A stretch of 16,518 nt of DNA from CAZEHO01 sp964511945 (GCA_964511945.1 CAZEHO010000047.1:1-16518), one strand, 5' to 3'; counted from the stretch's first letter, positions 6,763-14,655 are shown. Numbers and translations: made by a program. The notes: generated from the letters alone by a model not told the origin.

Positions 6763-7929
6763 GTGGGCTTGCAGTTCGACGTCGATCTCGAGACCGCCCG
6801 GCGGCGCCGCAGTTTGAAGTGGCGCCACTTCGGTGACGACCTCATCCCGATGTGGGTCGCCGAGATGGACTTCCCCCTGGCGCCGCCGGTTGCGGAGCGC
6901 CTGAGCGGGATGGTCGAGCGGGGTGACTTCGGGTATCCGGCGGAGGCGCCGGCCACCACCGAGTTTGGTGAGGCGGTTGCCGGATGGATGAGCCGGCGGC
7001 ACGGCTGGGAGGTCGATCCGGCGCTGGTGTCGATCACCTCCGACACCATGAAGGCGATCGAGATTGCCATCGAGCGGTTCACCGATCCCGGTGATCCGGT
7101 GGCGCTGACCGACCCCGTCTACTACCCCTTCCGGGTGGTGATCGAGGATGCCGGCCGGACCCCGCTGTGGGTCCCGATGATCCGTTCCGGAGAGCGGTGG
7201 GAGGTCGATGTCGAAGCCCTGGAGGCTGCGTTCCGCCGGGACCGGGTGCGGCTGTTCCTCCACTGCAATCCTCATAACCCGACGGGGACGATGTTCACGT
7301 TGGCGGAGCAGCAGGCGATTGCGGACCTCGCTGAGCGCCACGACGTGCTGGTTGTATCGGATGAGGTGCACGCCGATCTGTCCTTCGACACGCAACACCT
7401 GCCGTTCGCGACGGTCCGTGCAACTGCCGCCGAGCGGACCATCACCACGTCGTCGGCTTCAAAGGCGTTCAACTTCCCGGGTCTGCGATGCGGGTACGCG
7501 ATCGCGGGGACCCGCGGCCTGCTGGGTGAGATCAAGAGAGTTCCGCCGCGCCGCCGCCGGATGATGTCGATCGCGGGCTACGAGGCGACCCTGGCCGCGT
7601 ACACCGAGGGCGATGCGTGGCTCGATTCAGCCTGCGGCCACCTCCGCCGTATGCGCGACTACACCATCGAGCGGTTGCGGGCGATCGATCCCTCCATCGC
7701 ACCGACCCGGCCCGCCGGCACCTACCTGCTGTGGACCGATTGGCGCCGCCTCGAGTTGGAGCCACACCCGGCGGGCTTCATGATCGGGAAGGCCCGGGTC
7801 GCCATGTCGCCGGGCGATCTGTTCGGCCCGTCGGGAATCAACTACCTGCGCTGCAACTTCGCCACTTCGATTGGGATCCTCGACGAGGCGCTAGACCGGA
7901 TCGGGACGGCGTTGGCGAAGCGGGAGTAA
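6763..7929 (+). CDS. MalY/PatB-type PLP enzyme (putative C-S lyase or aminotransferase)
   Basis: This is a fold-type I, class I/II PLP protein of 388 residues. It opens with SLKWRHFGDDLIPMWVAEMDFPL (17-39), the 'K-W...MWVADMDF' opening of the MalY/PatB family of cystathionine beta-lyases and related aminotransferases. HNPTG (171-175), SDEVHADL (199-206) and SSASKAFNFPGLRCGY with the PLP lysine Lys234 complete the active site. GTG 6763 is preceded by GGGAG five bases away, and it starts 22 bases after kdgK, so it is probably co-transcribed. A beta C-S lyase in a sugar-acid operon is unexpected; the real substrate may be another amino acid, or the genes share only transcription. The plus-strand frame continues without lesions. 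Confidence 0.85.
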   Translation: MGLQFDVDLETARRRRSLKWRHFGDDLIPMWVAEMDFPLAPPVAERLSGMVERGDFGYPAEAPATTEFGEAVAGWMSRRHGWEVDPALVSITSDTMKAIEIAIERFTDPGDPVALTDPVYYPFRVVIEDAGRTPLWVPMIRSGERWEVDVEALEAAFRRDRVRLFLHCNPHNPTGTMFTLAEQQAIADLAERHDVLVVSDEVHADLSFDTQHLPFATVRATAAERTITTSSASKAFNFPGLRCGYAIAGTRGLLGEIKRVPPRRRRMMSIAGYEATLAAYTEGDAWLDSACGHLRRMRDYTIERLRAIDPSIAPTRPAGTYLLWTDWRRLELEPHPAGFMIGKARVAMSPGDLFGPSGINYLRCNFATSIGILDEALDRIGTALAKRE

Positions 7930-7976
7930 TCGCCGGTGGACGGGTACATTTGTCGAGTCGCCGACAGGAGCTGATC

Positions 7977-8786
7977 GTGGCCCTCCGTACCCGCAACCCC
8001 GCTTTCCAGAGCAAGGCCGCCCAGGGCCGGCTGGCCGGTGCCGGCATGGCGTCGCTCGACACCGCCGCCGCAACTCATCGGGGACCGATTGCCGACCCGA
8101 GCACGCGCCCGCTGACGATCAACGGAACGGTGCACATCACGGCGCTGCTGCTGGGCATCGTGTTCGTCGCCGCGTACGTCGGATGGCAACTCGTTGACGT
8201 CGATCCGTTTGGCGGCATCCAGATGCCGGGATGGTTCTTCGGGGCGCTGATCGGCGCTCTCATCCTTGCCGTCATCACCATCTTCCGGCCGCAATCGGCG
8301 CACATCACCGGGCCGCTCTACGCAGTGCTCGAGGGGCTGGTGCTCGGTGTCATGTCACACGTCTTCGAGTTCACCTACGACGGCATCGTGCTGCAGGCGA
8401 TCGTGGCCACGATGGGCGTGTCGGCGACGATGCTGGTGCTCTACCGATCCGGCCGGATCCGGGTGACTCCGCGATTCACCAAGGGCGTCATCGGGGCGAC
8501 GATGGGGATTCTGGTCGTGTACCTCTTCGGCTGGATCGCATCGGCATTTGGTGCCGACATCCGGTTCTGGAATGAACCAACACCATTGGGGATCCTGGTG
8601 ACGGTGGGGATCGTGGTGATAGCAGCCCTCAACCTGGTGCTGGACTTCCACATGATCGAGCAGGCGGCTAATGACGGGGTCCCCCGCCAGTGGGAGTGGT
8701 ACTTCGCCTTCGGTGTTGTGATCACCCTCGTCTGGCTGTACATCGAGCTGCTGCGACTGCTGGCGCTGTTCGCCGGCCGCGACTGA
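7977..8786 (+). CDS. BAX-inhibitor-1-like (YccA-type) membrane protein
   Basis: It is an integral membrane protein of 269 residues with a basic, cytosolic N-terminus (MALRTRNPAFQSKAAQGRL) and about seven hydrophobic segments near residues 51-71, 84-103, 111-131, 137-156, 168-191, 202-224 and 239-264. The N-terminal R-x-x-NPAF, the seven-helix layout and the LVLDFHMIEQA motif before the last helix fit the actinobacterial BAX-inhibitor-1/YccA family. Members are thought to leak Ca2+ or modulate membrane proteases; the role here is unknown. GTG 7977 has ACAGGAG six bases upstream. The frame is open further upstream, but that overlaps the PLP enzyme antisense-like and has no ribosome site. It lies 47 bases after that gene. 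Confidence 0.82.
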   Translation: MALRTRNPAFQSKAAQGRLAGAGMASLDTAAATHRGPIADPSTRPLTINGTVHITALLLGIVFVAAYVGWQLVDVDPFGGIQMPGWFFGALIGALILAVITIFRPQSAHITGPLYAVLEGLVLGVMSHVFEFTYDGIVLQAIVATMGVSATMLVLYRSGRIRVTPRFTKGVIGATMGILVVYLFGWIASAFGADIRFWNEPTPLGILVTVGIVVIAALNLVLDFHMIEQAANDGVPRQWEWYFAFGVVITLVWLYIELLRLLALFAGRD

Positions 8787-8788
8787 CG

Positions 8789-8827
8789 GGCCGCCCCGGT
8801 TCACAGCCGGCCTCGAGACCGGCGGCC
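8789..8827. terminator. GC-rich hairpin after the membrane protein gene
   Basis: GGCCGCC (8789-8795) pairs with GGCGGCC (8821-8827), with a CCGG...CCGG inner pair as an alternative stem. It lies just after the stop at 8786. No T-run is present, so terminator function is only suggested. Confidence 0.3.
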
Positions 8828-8858
8828 TGTCCTGGGGACGGCGCATGCCGTTGCTTCC

Positions 8859-8864
8859 TACCAT
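8859..8864 (+). promoter_or_regulatory. Possible -10 element of a leaderless helicase gene
   Basis: TACCAT fits the TANNNT -10 pattern and lies eight bases before GTG 8873, where no Shine-Dalgarno sequence is seen. This is the spacing of leaderless actinobacterial genes. Confidence 0.35.
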
Positions 8865-8872
8865 GATCCGCC

Positions 8873-10846
8873 GTGGCCCCGACGGACGAACTCCCTGAGT
8901 CCCTGATCGAGCGCGCCCTCTTGGCACTCGACCACGTTGTCGAGCGCAAGACCGGCGGCAGTCGGCGCGCCGGCCAGGTCGAGATGGTCGAGGCCGTCGC
9001 CGCAGCGATCACCGATGACTCCCATGTGCTCTGCGAGGCGGGTCCGGGGACCGGCAAGTCCTTCGGGTACCTGATCCCGGCGATCTGCTCCGGGAAGCGG
9101 GTCGTGGTCTCGACGGCAAACAAGAGCTTGCAGGATCAGCTCTCCACGCAGGATCTGCCCTTCCTCGCAGAGGTGCTCGGCGAACTGGGGATCACGTTCA
9201 CCTGGGCGACCGTCAAAGGGCGCAGGAACTACCTCTGCCGCTCCAGGCTTGCCGAACGGCTCGAAGCAACCTCGGATCAGCAGTCACTCTTTGCCGAGGA
9301 GGTTCCGGAGGACCTGCTGTCGCTTCTGGCCGAGTGGGTGCAGTTGAACTCGTCTGGGGACCGGGACGATCTTCCGGGCCATGTGCCGGAGGAGTTGTGG
9401 TCGGAGGTGTCGGTCGCCGGCATCGAGTGTCCGGGCAGCGATGGATGTCCGCAGGGGGACGGGTGCTTCGCCATGGCGGCGCTGGCCGAAGCTCAGGAGG
9501 CCGACATCGTGGTGGCCAACCACCATCTCTACGGAGCCGACCTGATGATGGGCGGCATCGTGCTGCCCGAGCACGATCTCGTGGTGTTCGACGAGGCGCA
9601 TCGTCTCGAGGACACCCTGGCGTCGGCCTTCGGCGTCGAGATGACCGAGGCCCGGTTCTGGCACTTCCAGCGCATGGCCGCGGGGTATCTGCGAGATCCG
9701 GCTGCGAAACCATCGTTGGACGACTTGGCCCGCGGGGTTCGTACCGTCGACGGCGCCCTCCGGGAGGCGACCCCGGGACGGATCGAGGATCCGTCGGCAA
9801 CGTCGTTCGGCGCTCCGTTCTCGGCAGTGTCCGCAGCGGCCGAATCGGTAATCAAGGCGGTGCGGGCAACGGAACCCGCCAGACCCGGGGCCCAGGGCGC
9901 GAGGGCGCGTGTCCTCCGGCTGGGCGCACATCTCACCGCAGACATCGGGTGGTCGATGGCGCCCCCAGCCGGACACGTCGCTTGGGTCGAGCGAGACGGC
10001 CAGGACACCGCGTTCAAGGTTGCACCCGTTGATGTCGGCCCGGTGTTTGCCGAACGGCTCCTGTCGTCGAAGCCCGTGATCCTGACCAGCGCGACGCTGT
10101 CGGTGGGAAGGTCTCTCCGGTCGGTCGCCACCCGGCTCGGATTCGAGGAGGATCCCGACTCGATCCTCTCCTATCGGTCCGCGCAGGTCGGGAGTCCCTT
10201 CGACTACGACGAGCAGGCCCGGCTCTACCTGGCCTCGCGGCTGCCGGAGCCTCGTTCGCCCGATTACCCCGACGCCGCCCTCCAGGAGACCGAGCGCCTG
10301 GTCGCCGCCTCCGGGGGGAGAGCGCTGGTGCTCACCACGAGCTACCGGATGCTCGAGCTGCTCGCAGACCGCCTGAAGGAAACGGCGCCGGCCACCGTCC
10401 TGGTCCAGGGTGAACTGCCGAAGCGCAGGCTCGTGGAGCAGTTCGAGCAGGATGAGACCTCGGTGCTGGTCGCCACGATGGGATTCTGGGAAGGCCTCGA
10501 TGTGCCGGGACGCTCCCTCGAACTCGTGGTCATCGACAAGCTTCCCTTCCCACGCCCCGACGATCCGCTGTGGGCTGCGCGGCGTGAGGCTGCTGAGCGC
10601 GCCGGGTTGTCTGCATTCAGCGCGGTTGATCTCCCGCGGGCGGCGATCCTGCTGGCGCAGGGTGCCGGCCGGTTGATCCGGACCTCGGCGGACCGGGGAG
10701 TGGTTGCCGTGCTTGATTCCCGGCTGATGAAGCGGCGATACGGGCGCCAGATTCTGCGCTCACTCCCGCCCATGCCGCGCACCACGGCTCCCGACGTTGC
10801 ACGGGCATTCCTCAGCGGGAACGAGTTCACCCAATATTCACACTAA
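8873..10846 (+). CDS. DinG/XPD-type ATP-dependent DNA helicase with FeS cluster
   Basis: It is a superfamily 2 helicase of 657 residues that unwinds DNA 5' to 3' in repair and replication-conflict roles. Motif I EAGPGTGKSFG has Lys62; the four-cysteine FeS set is C122 (RRNYLC), C186, C192 and C198 (IECPGSDGCPQGDGC), as in DinG and XPD. The DEAH box is at 240-243 (VVFDEAHRLED), followed by TSATLS, VLVATMGFWEGLDVPG, VVIDKLPFPRPDDPL and the motif VI stretch QGAGRLIRTSADRGVVAVLD. It has no exonuclease domain, so it resembles YoaA/DinG of Gram-negatives rather than Bacillus DinG. GTG 8873 has no ribosome site but has a TACCAT box eight bases ahead. It is not in a clear operon; the NifU-like FeS protein follows by 39 bases, which suits an FeS enzyme, although a functional link is only inferred. 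Confidence 0.93.
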   Translation: MAPTDELPESLIERALLALDHVVERKTGGSRRAGQVEMVEAVAAAITDDSHVLCEAGPGTGKSFGYLIPAICSGKRVVVSTANKSLQDQLSTQDLPFLAEVLGELGITFTWATVKGRRNYLCRSRLAERLEATSDQQSLFAEEVPEDLLSLLAEWVQLNSSGDRDDLPGHVPEELWSEVSVAGIECPGSDGCPQGDGCFAMAALAEAQEADIVVANHHLYGADLMMGGIVLPEHDLVVFDEAHRLEDTLASAFGVEMTEARFWHFQRMAAGYLRDPAAKPSLDDLARGVRTVDGALREATPGRIEDPSATSFGAPFSAVSAAAESVIKAVRATEPARPGAQGARARVLRLGAHLTADIGWSMAPPAGHVAWVERDGQDTAFKVAPVDVGPVFAERLLSSKPVILTSATLSVGRSLRSVATRLGFEEDPDSILSYRSAQVGSPFDYDEQARLYLASRLPEPRSPDYPDAALQETERLVAASGGRALVLTTSYRMLELLADRLKETAPATVLVQGELPKRRLVEQFEQDETSVLVATMGFWEGLDVPGRSLELVVIDKLPFPRPDDPLWAARREAAERAGLSAFSAVDLPRAAILLAQGAGRLIRTSADRGVVAVLDSRLMKRRYGRQILRSLPPMPRTTAPDVARAFLSGNEFTQYSH

Positions 10847-10885
10847 ATCGGGAATCACTGCGGTGGAGGGGGCGTTGTCCGGTGT

Positions 10886-11179
10886 ATGGACAGCATGAAC
10901 TCCCCAGTGAATCTGGCGAGAGCCCGCGCCGCTCACCGAGCCGAGGGGACCGACGCCGTTCGCTCGAGTGATGTCAATCGCATTCTGCGAATGATCCGTC
11001 CCTCCGTCCGCAAGCGGGGTGGCGACGTCAGGCTCGTTGGAGTCGCCGCCAGCAAGGTCACGGTCGAACTCTCGGGCGCCTGCCCGGAGTGCCCCATCGA
11101 CTTCGAGGAGACCTCCGGTGTGATCGATCGGGTTGTTCGTTCGCGGATTCCGCAGGTCGAAGCGCTCACCGTCGTCTGA
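10886..11179 (+). CDS. NifU C-terminal-domain FeS scaffold-like protein
   Basis: These 97 residues form a stand-alone NifU C-terminal domain (NfuA/Nfu type) that carries an iron-sulfur cluster to client proteins. IRPSVRKRGGDVRLVGV (37-53) is the family's 'LRP-x-x-x-x-x-GGDV-x-L' and GACPECPID (64-72) contains the cluster ligands C66 and C69. The family normally reads GACxGCPSS, so the second half here is altered, with E68 in place of Gly and ID in place of SS. The first 28 residues have no recognisable domain. ATG 10886 has no clear ribosome site within ten bases; GGAGGGG lies 14-22 bases upstream, and ATG 10895 is an alternative start. It sits 39 bases after the FeS helicase and ends before a strong terminator. 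Confidence 0.85.
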   Translation: MDSMNSPVNLARARAAHRAEGTDAVRSSDVNRILRMIRPSVRKRGGDVRLVGVAASKVTVELSGACPECPIDFEETSGVIDRVVRSRIPQVEALTVV

Positions 11180-11219
11180 GCGATTGGTCCCCAAGCGTCG
11201 GTTTCTCCCCCGACGTCCC

Positions 11220-11251
11220 GGAAGCCCCAGGCTCCTCCGCCTGGGGCTTCC
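11220..11251. terminator. Strong bidirectional terminator
   Basis: A 13-bp perfect stem (11220-11232 with 11239-11251, core GAAGCCCCAGGC) with a TCCTCC loop is followed by TTCGTT on the plus strand. It lies between the convergent NifU-like and lipoprotein genes, 40 bases after one and 4 bases after the other, so it can serve both. Confidence 0.85.
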
Positions 11252-11255
11252 TTCG

Positions 11256-12029
11256 TTACGGCAATTGCAGACCCGAGCCTTCGATCAGACCATGGATCTC
11301 GCAATGGTTATCGCCCTCGGGGTTCGTGAAGTTGAAGTTCTCGAACGCCAGACACTTCAGCTCGAGTTCCGCCTCCTCGAGGAACTTCATCATGGCGTGG
11401 AAGCCCTCGCCCGCCCGCAGGTACTCGAAGATCCCCGCGGTCGAGTAGACCTGTTCGGGCGGTGATCCCGAGAGGTCCTGCTCCGTCTTGATCCCGTTGA
11501 GGGTCAAGATCTCGGTCAGCTCCAGCCATGCAGGTTCGGTGAATTGGTCGAGGTCGCACATCAGTGCATCCCGGATCGGCATCATGAACGATGCGATTTG
11601 GGCATACACAACCCGGTTGGCATCAAGGACCCGATCGGCCGTTGCTCGCAGCCGGTCGCCTTCCTGGAGAGGCCGGCCCTGTGGCTCCTTCACGGCGCCG
11701 TCCCGGTCGATCACTTCGTTGTACCCGAGAGCGACGATCGCCGGATCGATGTCGTGGCCGCAAACGGCCGCCGATGTCGGCTCGGGCGATTCCAGCGGCG
11801 ATGACGTTGTCGTGGACGATGCCGATGATGTGGTCGGGTTGGACGACTCAGTGGAAGCCGTGATCTGGGAGGGTGCCGTGGTCGTGGTGAACGGTTGGGT
11901 CGAGCCTGGGGCCGGGGTGGGTGCTGCCGTGGAAGCACTCGGCGTATCCGGAAGTACCGGATCGGCGGCAGACGAACAGGCGGCAGCCGCCAGCAGCAAT
12001 GCTGCACCAAAGCATCGGATCACCCTCAC
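11256..12029 (-). CDS. Putative lipoprotein with Ser/Thr/Pro-rich stalk
   Basis: A GTG start opens an exported protein of 257 residues: VRVIRCFGAALLLAAAAC is a signal sequence ending in a lipobox with C18 as the lipidation site. Residues 19-88 are a Ser/Thr/Pro stalk of the kind that spans the actinobacterial wall. The rest (89-257) is a compact domain with four cysteines (C90, C158, C226, C243) and the segments DIDPAIVALGYNEV and GEGFHAMMKFLEEAELELKC. I do not recognise the domain. No ribosome site lies before GTG 12029, but TAGAGT is eight bases ahead, so the transcript is probably leaderless; a second GTG at 12023 is possible. The stop is four bases from the strong terminator. A surface sensing or binding role is only a guess. 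Confidence 0.78.
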   Translation of the reverse strand: MRVIRCFGAALLLAAAACSSAADPVLPDTPSASTAAPTPAPGSTQPFTTTTAPSQITASTESSNPTTSSASSTTTSSPLESPEPTSAAVCGHDIDPAIVALGYNEVIDRDGAVKEPQGRPLQEGDRLRATADRVLDANRVVYAQIASFMMPIRDALMCDLDQFTEPAWLELTEILTLNGIKTEQDLSGSPPEQVYSTAGIFEYLRAGEGFHAMMKFLEEAELELKCLAFENFNFTNPEGDNHCEIHGLIEGSGLQLP

Positions 12030-12037
12030 GGGCGGGC

Positions 12038-12043
12038 ACTCTA
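12038..12043 (-). promoter_or_regulatory. Possible -10 element for the lipoprotein gene
   Basis: On the minus strand TAGAGT (TANNNT form) ends eight bases before GTG 12029, consistent with leaderless transcription. Confidence 0.4.
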
Positions 12044-12055
12044 CTGAGGCCGGCG

Positions 12056-12742
12056 TCAGCGGGGGGCAGCCGCTCCGCGGTGATCGACGTGGGGTTCCTC
12101 GTGGATCAGGTCGAGCACCGCGGTCGCATGACTCCGGAGCGCTGCTGAGGCTCTGTCCGGATCTCGCTGCTTGATTGCGTCGAGGATGTCGTTGTGACGG
12201 TCCGCCAGCCAGTGCAGATCGACGCCGGGAACCGAGGCCGTGAGGTAGCTGGTCGAGAAAGGCTGCAGCATCGACCAGATCCGCTCCAGGGTCGGGTTCT
12301 GCGCAGCCGCCACGATCGTTCTGTGGAACTCGGTGCTGGCGATCGCCAGATCGTGAGCGTCGTTGCGATCGGCCGCGGCGTGCATGGCATCGCGGATCGT
12401 GATGAGATCGGCGACACACTGGCTGGTGCGCCGGTCGGCCGCGAGGCGCCCGGCCAGGGCTTCGAGTTCTGCTCGCACGTCGAGAGCTTCAGCGATCTCC
12501 TCTTCGGTGGGTTTGCGGACCCTGGCACCGCGATACGGCTGCATCTCGACGAATCCGAGTGTTGCCAGATCGCGAAGTGCTTCTCGCACAGGTGCCTGGC
12601 TGGTACCGAGCTCTCTTGCGACACGGGTCTCGACGATCCGCTCACCCGGCGAGAGGTCGCCTTCGAGGATCCACTGCATGATCCGGTCCTTCACCTGCTC
12701 GGAGAGGATCGGTCGGTCGATGTGATCGGGCCCTGAGGTCAT
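12056..12742 (-). CDS. GntR-family transcription regulator, FCD (FadR) subfamily
   Basis: A 228-residue DNA-binding regulator. The N-terminal winged helix-turn-helix runs from about 12 to 76 (ILEGDLSPGERIVETRVARE, then LGTSQAPVREALRDLATLGF and the RGARVR wing). The C-terminal FCD domain of about 90-215 is all helical; metal or ligand residues appear as H140 (TEFH), H183 (DRHNDIL) and H205 (LRSHATA). The family's Asp three residues before the Phe-His pair is a Ser here (S136), so a full metal site is doubtful. Such proteins usually sense carboxylic acids and regulate neighbouring catabolic genes; no catabolic gene lies directly next to it, and the target is unknown. ATG 12742 has only a poor ribosome site. 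It follows the small lipoprotein gene by 45 bases on the same strand. Confidence 0.88.
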   Translation of the reverse strand: MTSGPDHIDRPILSEQVKDRIMQWILEGDLSPGERIVETRVARELGTSQAPVREALRDLATLGFVEMQPYRGARVRKPTEEEIAEALDVRAELEALAGRLAADRRTSQCVADLITIRDAMHAAADRNDAHDLAIASTEFHRTIVAAAQNPTLERIWSMLQPFSTSYLTASVPGVDLHWLADRHNDILDAIKQRDPDRASAALRSHATAVLDLIHEEPHVDHRGAAAPR

Positions 12743-12787
12743 GGCGCTGCTCGCTGGCTGCTCCCTGCAGTGAGGGTAGCGCCGCCG

Positions 12788-13084
12788 CTACTTCGAACTG
12801 CGTGCGCCGTGCGAGCCACCTATGAGGAAGGCGGCACCGATCACGAACCCGAAGTTGTACCAATTCCCGTTGTTGTGGATCTCGTAGATGCTGACGCCGT
12901 CGTTGAACAGCGAGATGATGAGGGTGATCGGCGAGATGACGCCGTGCCACAGGCCGAGCCAGAACCCGGCGACGCGGCCGTTCTCGGCGACCGTGCCGAC
13001 CGCGGCATTGGGCCCGGCGGCACACGCGGTCAGCAGGACAGCAATCGCGGCGATCAGGATGACCAACCCGATGCGGCGCTTCAT
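12788..13084 (-). CDS. Small lipoprotein/membrane protein of unknown function
   Basis: The 98 residues start with a signal sequence and lipobox, ITLL- type: MKRRIGLVILIAAIAVLLTA then C21. Two further hydrophobic segments lie near 39-60 and 78-90, with GFWLGLWHGVISPITL and IHNNGNWYNFGF between and after them. I know this GLWHG...HNNG-WYNFGF arrangement only as a conserved small bacterial protein of unknown role. Its ATG shares one base with the stop of the upstream 2TM gene (TGATG), so the two are translated together and probably work together at the membrane. Confidence 0.78.
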   Translation of the reverse strand: MKRRIGLVILIAAIAVLLTACAAGPNAAVGTVAENGRVAGFWLGLWHGVISPITLIISLFNDGVSIYEIHNNGNWYNFGFVIGAAFLIGGSHGARSSK

Positions 13085-13344
13085 CAGAGGTCAGATCCTC
13101 TGTTCATCTCCCGCTGGATGGCCTCTTCACTGATCGGACTCCGGAAGGTTTCGAAGGCGTGCATCGCCACCCCGATACCCCAGCCGACGATCGGCCAGAC
13201 CGGCCAGAAGTAGCCGGAACCACTCATCGCCCAGACCACGACCAGGAGTGTGTTGACCGCGAGATACACCACAAGATGCGAGGTGAAATCGCGCTTTTCC
13301 TTGATGCGCTTGATGGCCTCTTCGCGACGCGAGTCATCGGTCAC
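13084..13344 (-). CDS. 2TM-domain small membrane protein
   Basis: An 86-residue protein with a charged N-terminus (DDSRREEAIKRIKEKRDFTS), two transmembrane helices around 22-44 and 47-65 joined by SGSGYFWPVWPI, and a charged tail. The arrangement and the 'FxxHLxxYxxVNxxL' opening match the 2TM-domain family, whose role is unknown. The GTG at 13344 is chosen because GGGGGA lies six bases upstream; the frame is open 8 more codons. Its stop overlaps the start of the following lipoprotein gene. Confidence 0.78.
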   Translation of the reverse strand: MTDDSRREEAIKRIKEKRDFTSHLVVYLAVNTLLVVVWAMSGSGYFWPVWPIVGWGIGVAMHAFETFRSPISEEAIQREMNRGSDL

Positions 13345-13406
13345 AGAACATCCCCCTTGACGAACCACCCGAACGCTACCCGGAGGCGCACGCGCCGGAG
13401 AGAAGA

Positions 13407-13433
13407 GGAAGCCCCGGATCGACCGGGGCTTCC
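13407..13433 (-). terminator. Terminator of the small membrane protein gene
   Basis: GGAAGCCCCGG (13407-13417) and CCGGGGCTTCC (13423-13433) form a perfect 11-bp stem with a 5-base loop; on the minus strand it is followed by TCTTCTCTC. It closes the 13456-13644 transcript before the next gene starts. Confidence 0.75.
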
Positions 13434-13455
13434 GTCCACATATGCTGCGAGTTGG

Positions 13456-13644
13456 CTATTCGGCCCGGCCGCCGGACAGGTTGTCCTGGAGTTCGGCGAG
13501 GTCTTCCCAGCGCCCGGCCGCAGCGAGCCTGGCGTTCCACTCGGCCTCTGCCTCTGCGAAGCGGCGCTTGCACATACGGTCGGCGATCCACCAGGCGATG
13601 AGCAGGCCGACGATTAAGGCGATGATTCCAACGATCCAGACCAT
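13456..13644 (-). CDS. Small single-pass membrane protein
   Basis: The 62 residues contain one N-terminal transmembrane helix (MVWIVGIIALIVGLLIAWWI) followed by the positively charged DRMCKRRF and a charged helical region rich in Glu and Ala that could form a coiled coil. No family is recognised. GGGAG lies six bases before the ATG, and the gene is followed by a good terminator, so it is transcribed on its own. The inverted repeat at 13671-13700 lies in its upstream region. Confidence 0.65.
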   Translation of the reverse strand: MVWIVGIIALIVGLLIAWWIADRMCKRRFAEAEAEWNARLAAAGRWEDLAELQDNLSGGRAE

Positions 13645-13670
13645 TCCTCACTCCCGTTGCTCGGTCTCCT

Positions 13671-13700
13671 CGACACATACGCGAGCAGCCGTATGTGTCG
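13671..13700. promoter_or_regulatory. 11-bp perfect inverted repeat in a divergent promoter
   Basis: CGACACATACG (13671-13681) is repeated in inverse as CGTATGTGTCG (13690-13700) with an 8-base spacer. It sits 27 bases before the start of the minus-strand small gene and 38 before the plus-strand aminotransferase, the position of an operator for a dimeric regulator. It could also fold as a leader hairpin in the minus-strand transcript. Confidence 0.55.
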
Positions 13701-13725
13701 CCAATCCGTCACTGCGCGGCGGCAC

Positions 13726-13731
13726 TAGCGT
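13726..13731 (+). promoter_or_regulatory. Possible -10 element for the class IV aminotransferase
   Basis: TAGCGT (TANNNT form) lies six bases before ATG 13738, which has no ribosome site; a leaderless start is likely. Confidence 0.35.
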
Positions 13732-13737
13732 CGGGTC

Positions 13738-14655
13738 ATGGCTCGGGGAACCCACGACGCTCTCGGCGATCCGCGGAACGAACACGTGCTCATCTACGTC
13801 AACGGGGAGTTCGTCCCTCGTGCCGAAGCCAAGGTGTCGGTATTCGACAGCGCCTTCCTCGTGGGGGATGGCGTTTGGGAGGGTGTCCGCCTGCACGAAG
13901 GCCGGTTCGTGCATCTCGACCGGCACCTCGATCGGCTCTTCCGGAGCGCGGCGGCCGTTGGGCTCGACATCGGGAAATCACGTCGGGAACTCGCGGCAAT
14001 CCTCTTCGAGACGGCTCGGCGGAATGAGATGTCGACCGGCGTCCACGTGCGACTGATGGTGAGCCGGGGCAACAAGAAGACGCCGTCGCAGGACCCACGC
14101 CTGGTCGTCGGTGGCCCGACCATCGTGGTGATTGCGGAACACAAGGTGGCCGATCCGGCAGTGATCGCAGAAGGGATCCGACTGCGGAGGGTGAGCATTC
14201 GGCGGCCTCCACCCGACACGCTCGATCAGCGCTGGAACTGCCATTCGAAGATCCACGAGGTTGCGGCTCTGGTCGAAGCGCTCGATGCGGGTGGCGACGA
14301 GGCGCTCATGCTGGACACCGAAGGGCATGTCGCCACCTGCAATGCGACGAACTTCTTCATCGTGACGAATGGTGCCGTGTGGACTTCAACGGGCGATCAC
14401 TGTCTCAACGGCATCACCAGGGGCCTGGTCATCGAAATCTGTGAGCGGGCCGGCATCCCGATCGAAGAGCGGCCGTTCAGGATCGAGGACGTCTACGCCG
14501 CCGACGAGGCATTCGTCACCGGTACCTTCGGTGGGCTGACTCCCGTGATCGAGGTGGATGGGCGCTCTATCGGCGACGGGGAGCCGGGCCCGATGACCGG
14601 CCGACTCACCCACCTGCATCGGGAGGAGATCGACGCGGCAGAGGAGGGGCCGTGA
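13738..14655 (+). CDS. Class IV PLP aminotransferase (branched-chain/D-amino-acid/ADC-lyase family)
   Basis: This fold-type IV PLP enzyme of 305 residues carries DSAFLVGDGVWEGVRLHEGR (37-56), the family's 'D-x-x-x-x-x-GDGVFE' substrate loop. The PLP lysine is Lys171 in WNCHSKIHEVAALVEAL, and CNATNFFIV and FVTGTFGGLTPVIEVDG are the cofactor-phosphate and C-terminal parts. Family members act as branched-chain aminotransferases, D-amino-acid transaminases or aminodeoxychorismate lyases; the sequence does not decide between them. 'NCHSKIHE' departs from the usual 'NIKSLNYL' of the branched-chain type. ATG 13738 follows a TAGCGT box without ribosome site. The stop overlaps the start of the sulfotransferase-like gene (GTGA), so the two are coupled. 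Promoter control may come through the inverted repeat upstream. Confidence 0.85.
   Translation: MARGTHDALGDPRNEHVLIYVNGEFVPRAEAKVSVFDSAFLVGDGVWEGVRLHEGRFVHLDRHLDRLFRSAAAVGLDIGKSRRELAAILFETARRNEMSTGVHVRLMVSRGNKKTPSQDPRLVVGGPTIVVIAEHKVADPAVIAEGIRLRRVSIRRPPPDTLDQRWNCHSKIHEVAALVEALDAGGDEALMLDTEGHVATCNATNFFIVTNGAVWTSTGDHCLNGITRGLVIEICERAGIPIEERPFRIEDVYAADEAFVTGTFGGLTPVIEVDGRSIGDGEPGPMTGRLTHLHREEIDAAEEGP

Noticed and set aside
5901..7082. 393-codon minus-strand ORF across kdgK and the PLP enzyme
   Set aside because: It is antisense to two well-supported genes and its arginine- and histidine-rich translation is typical of a shadow frame.
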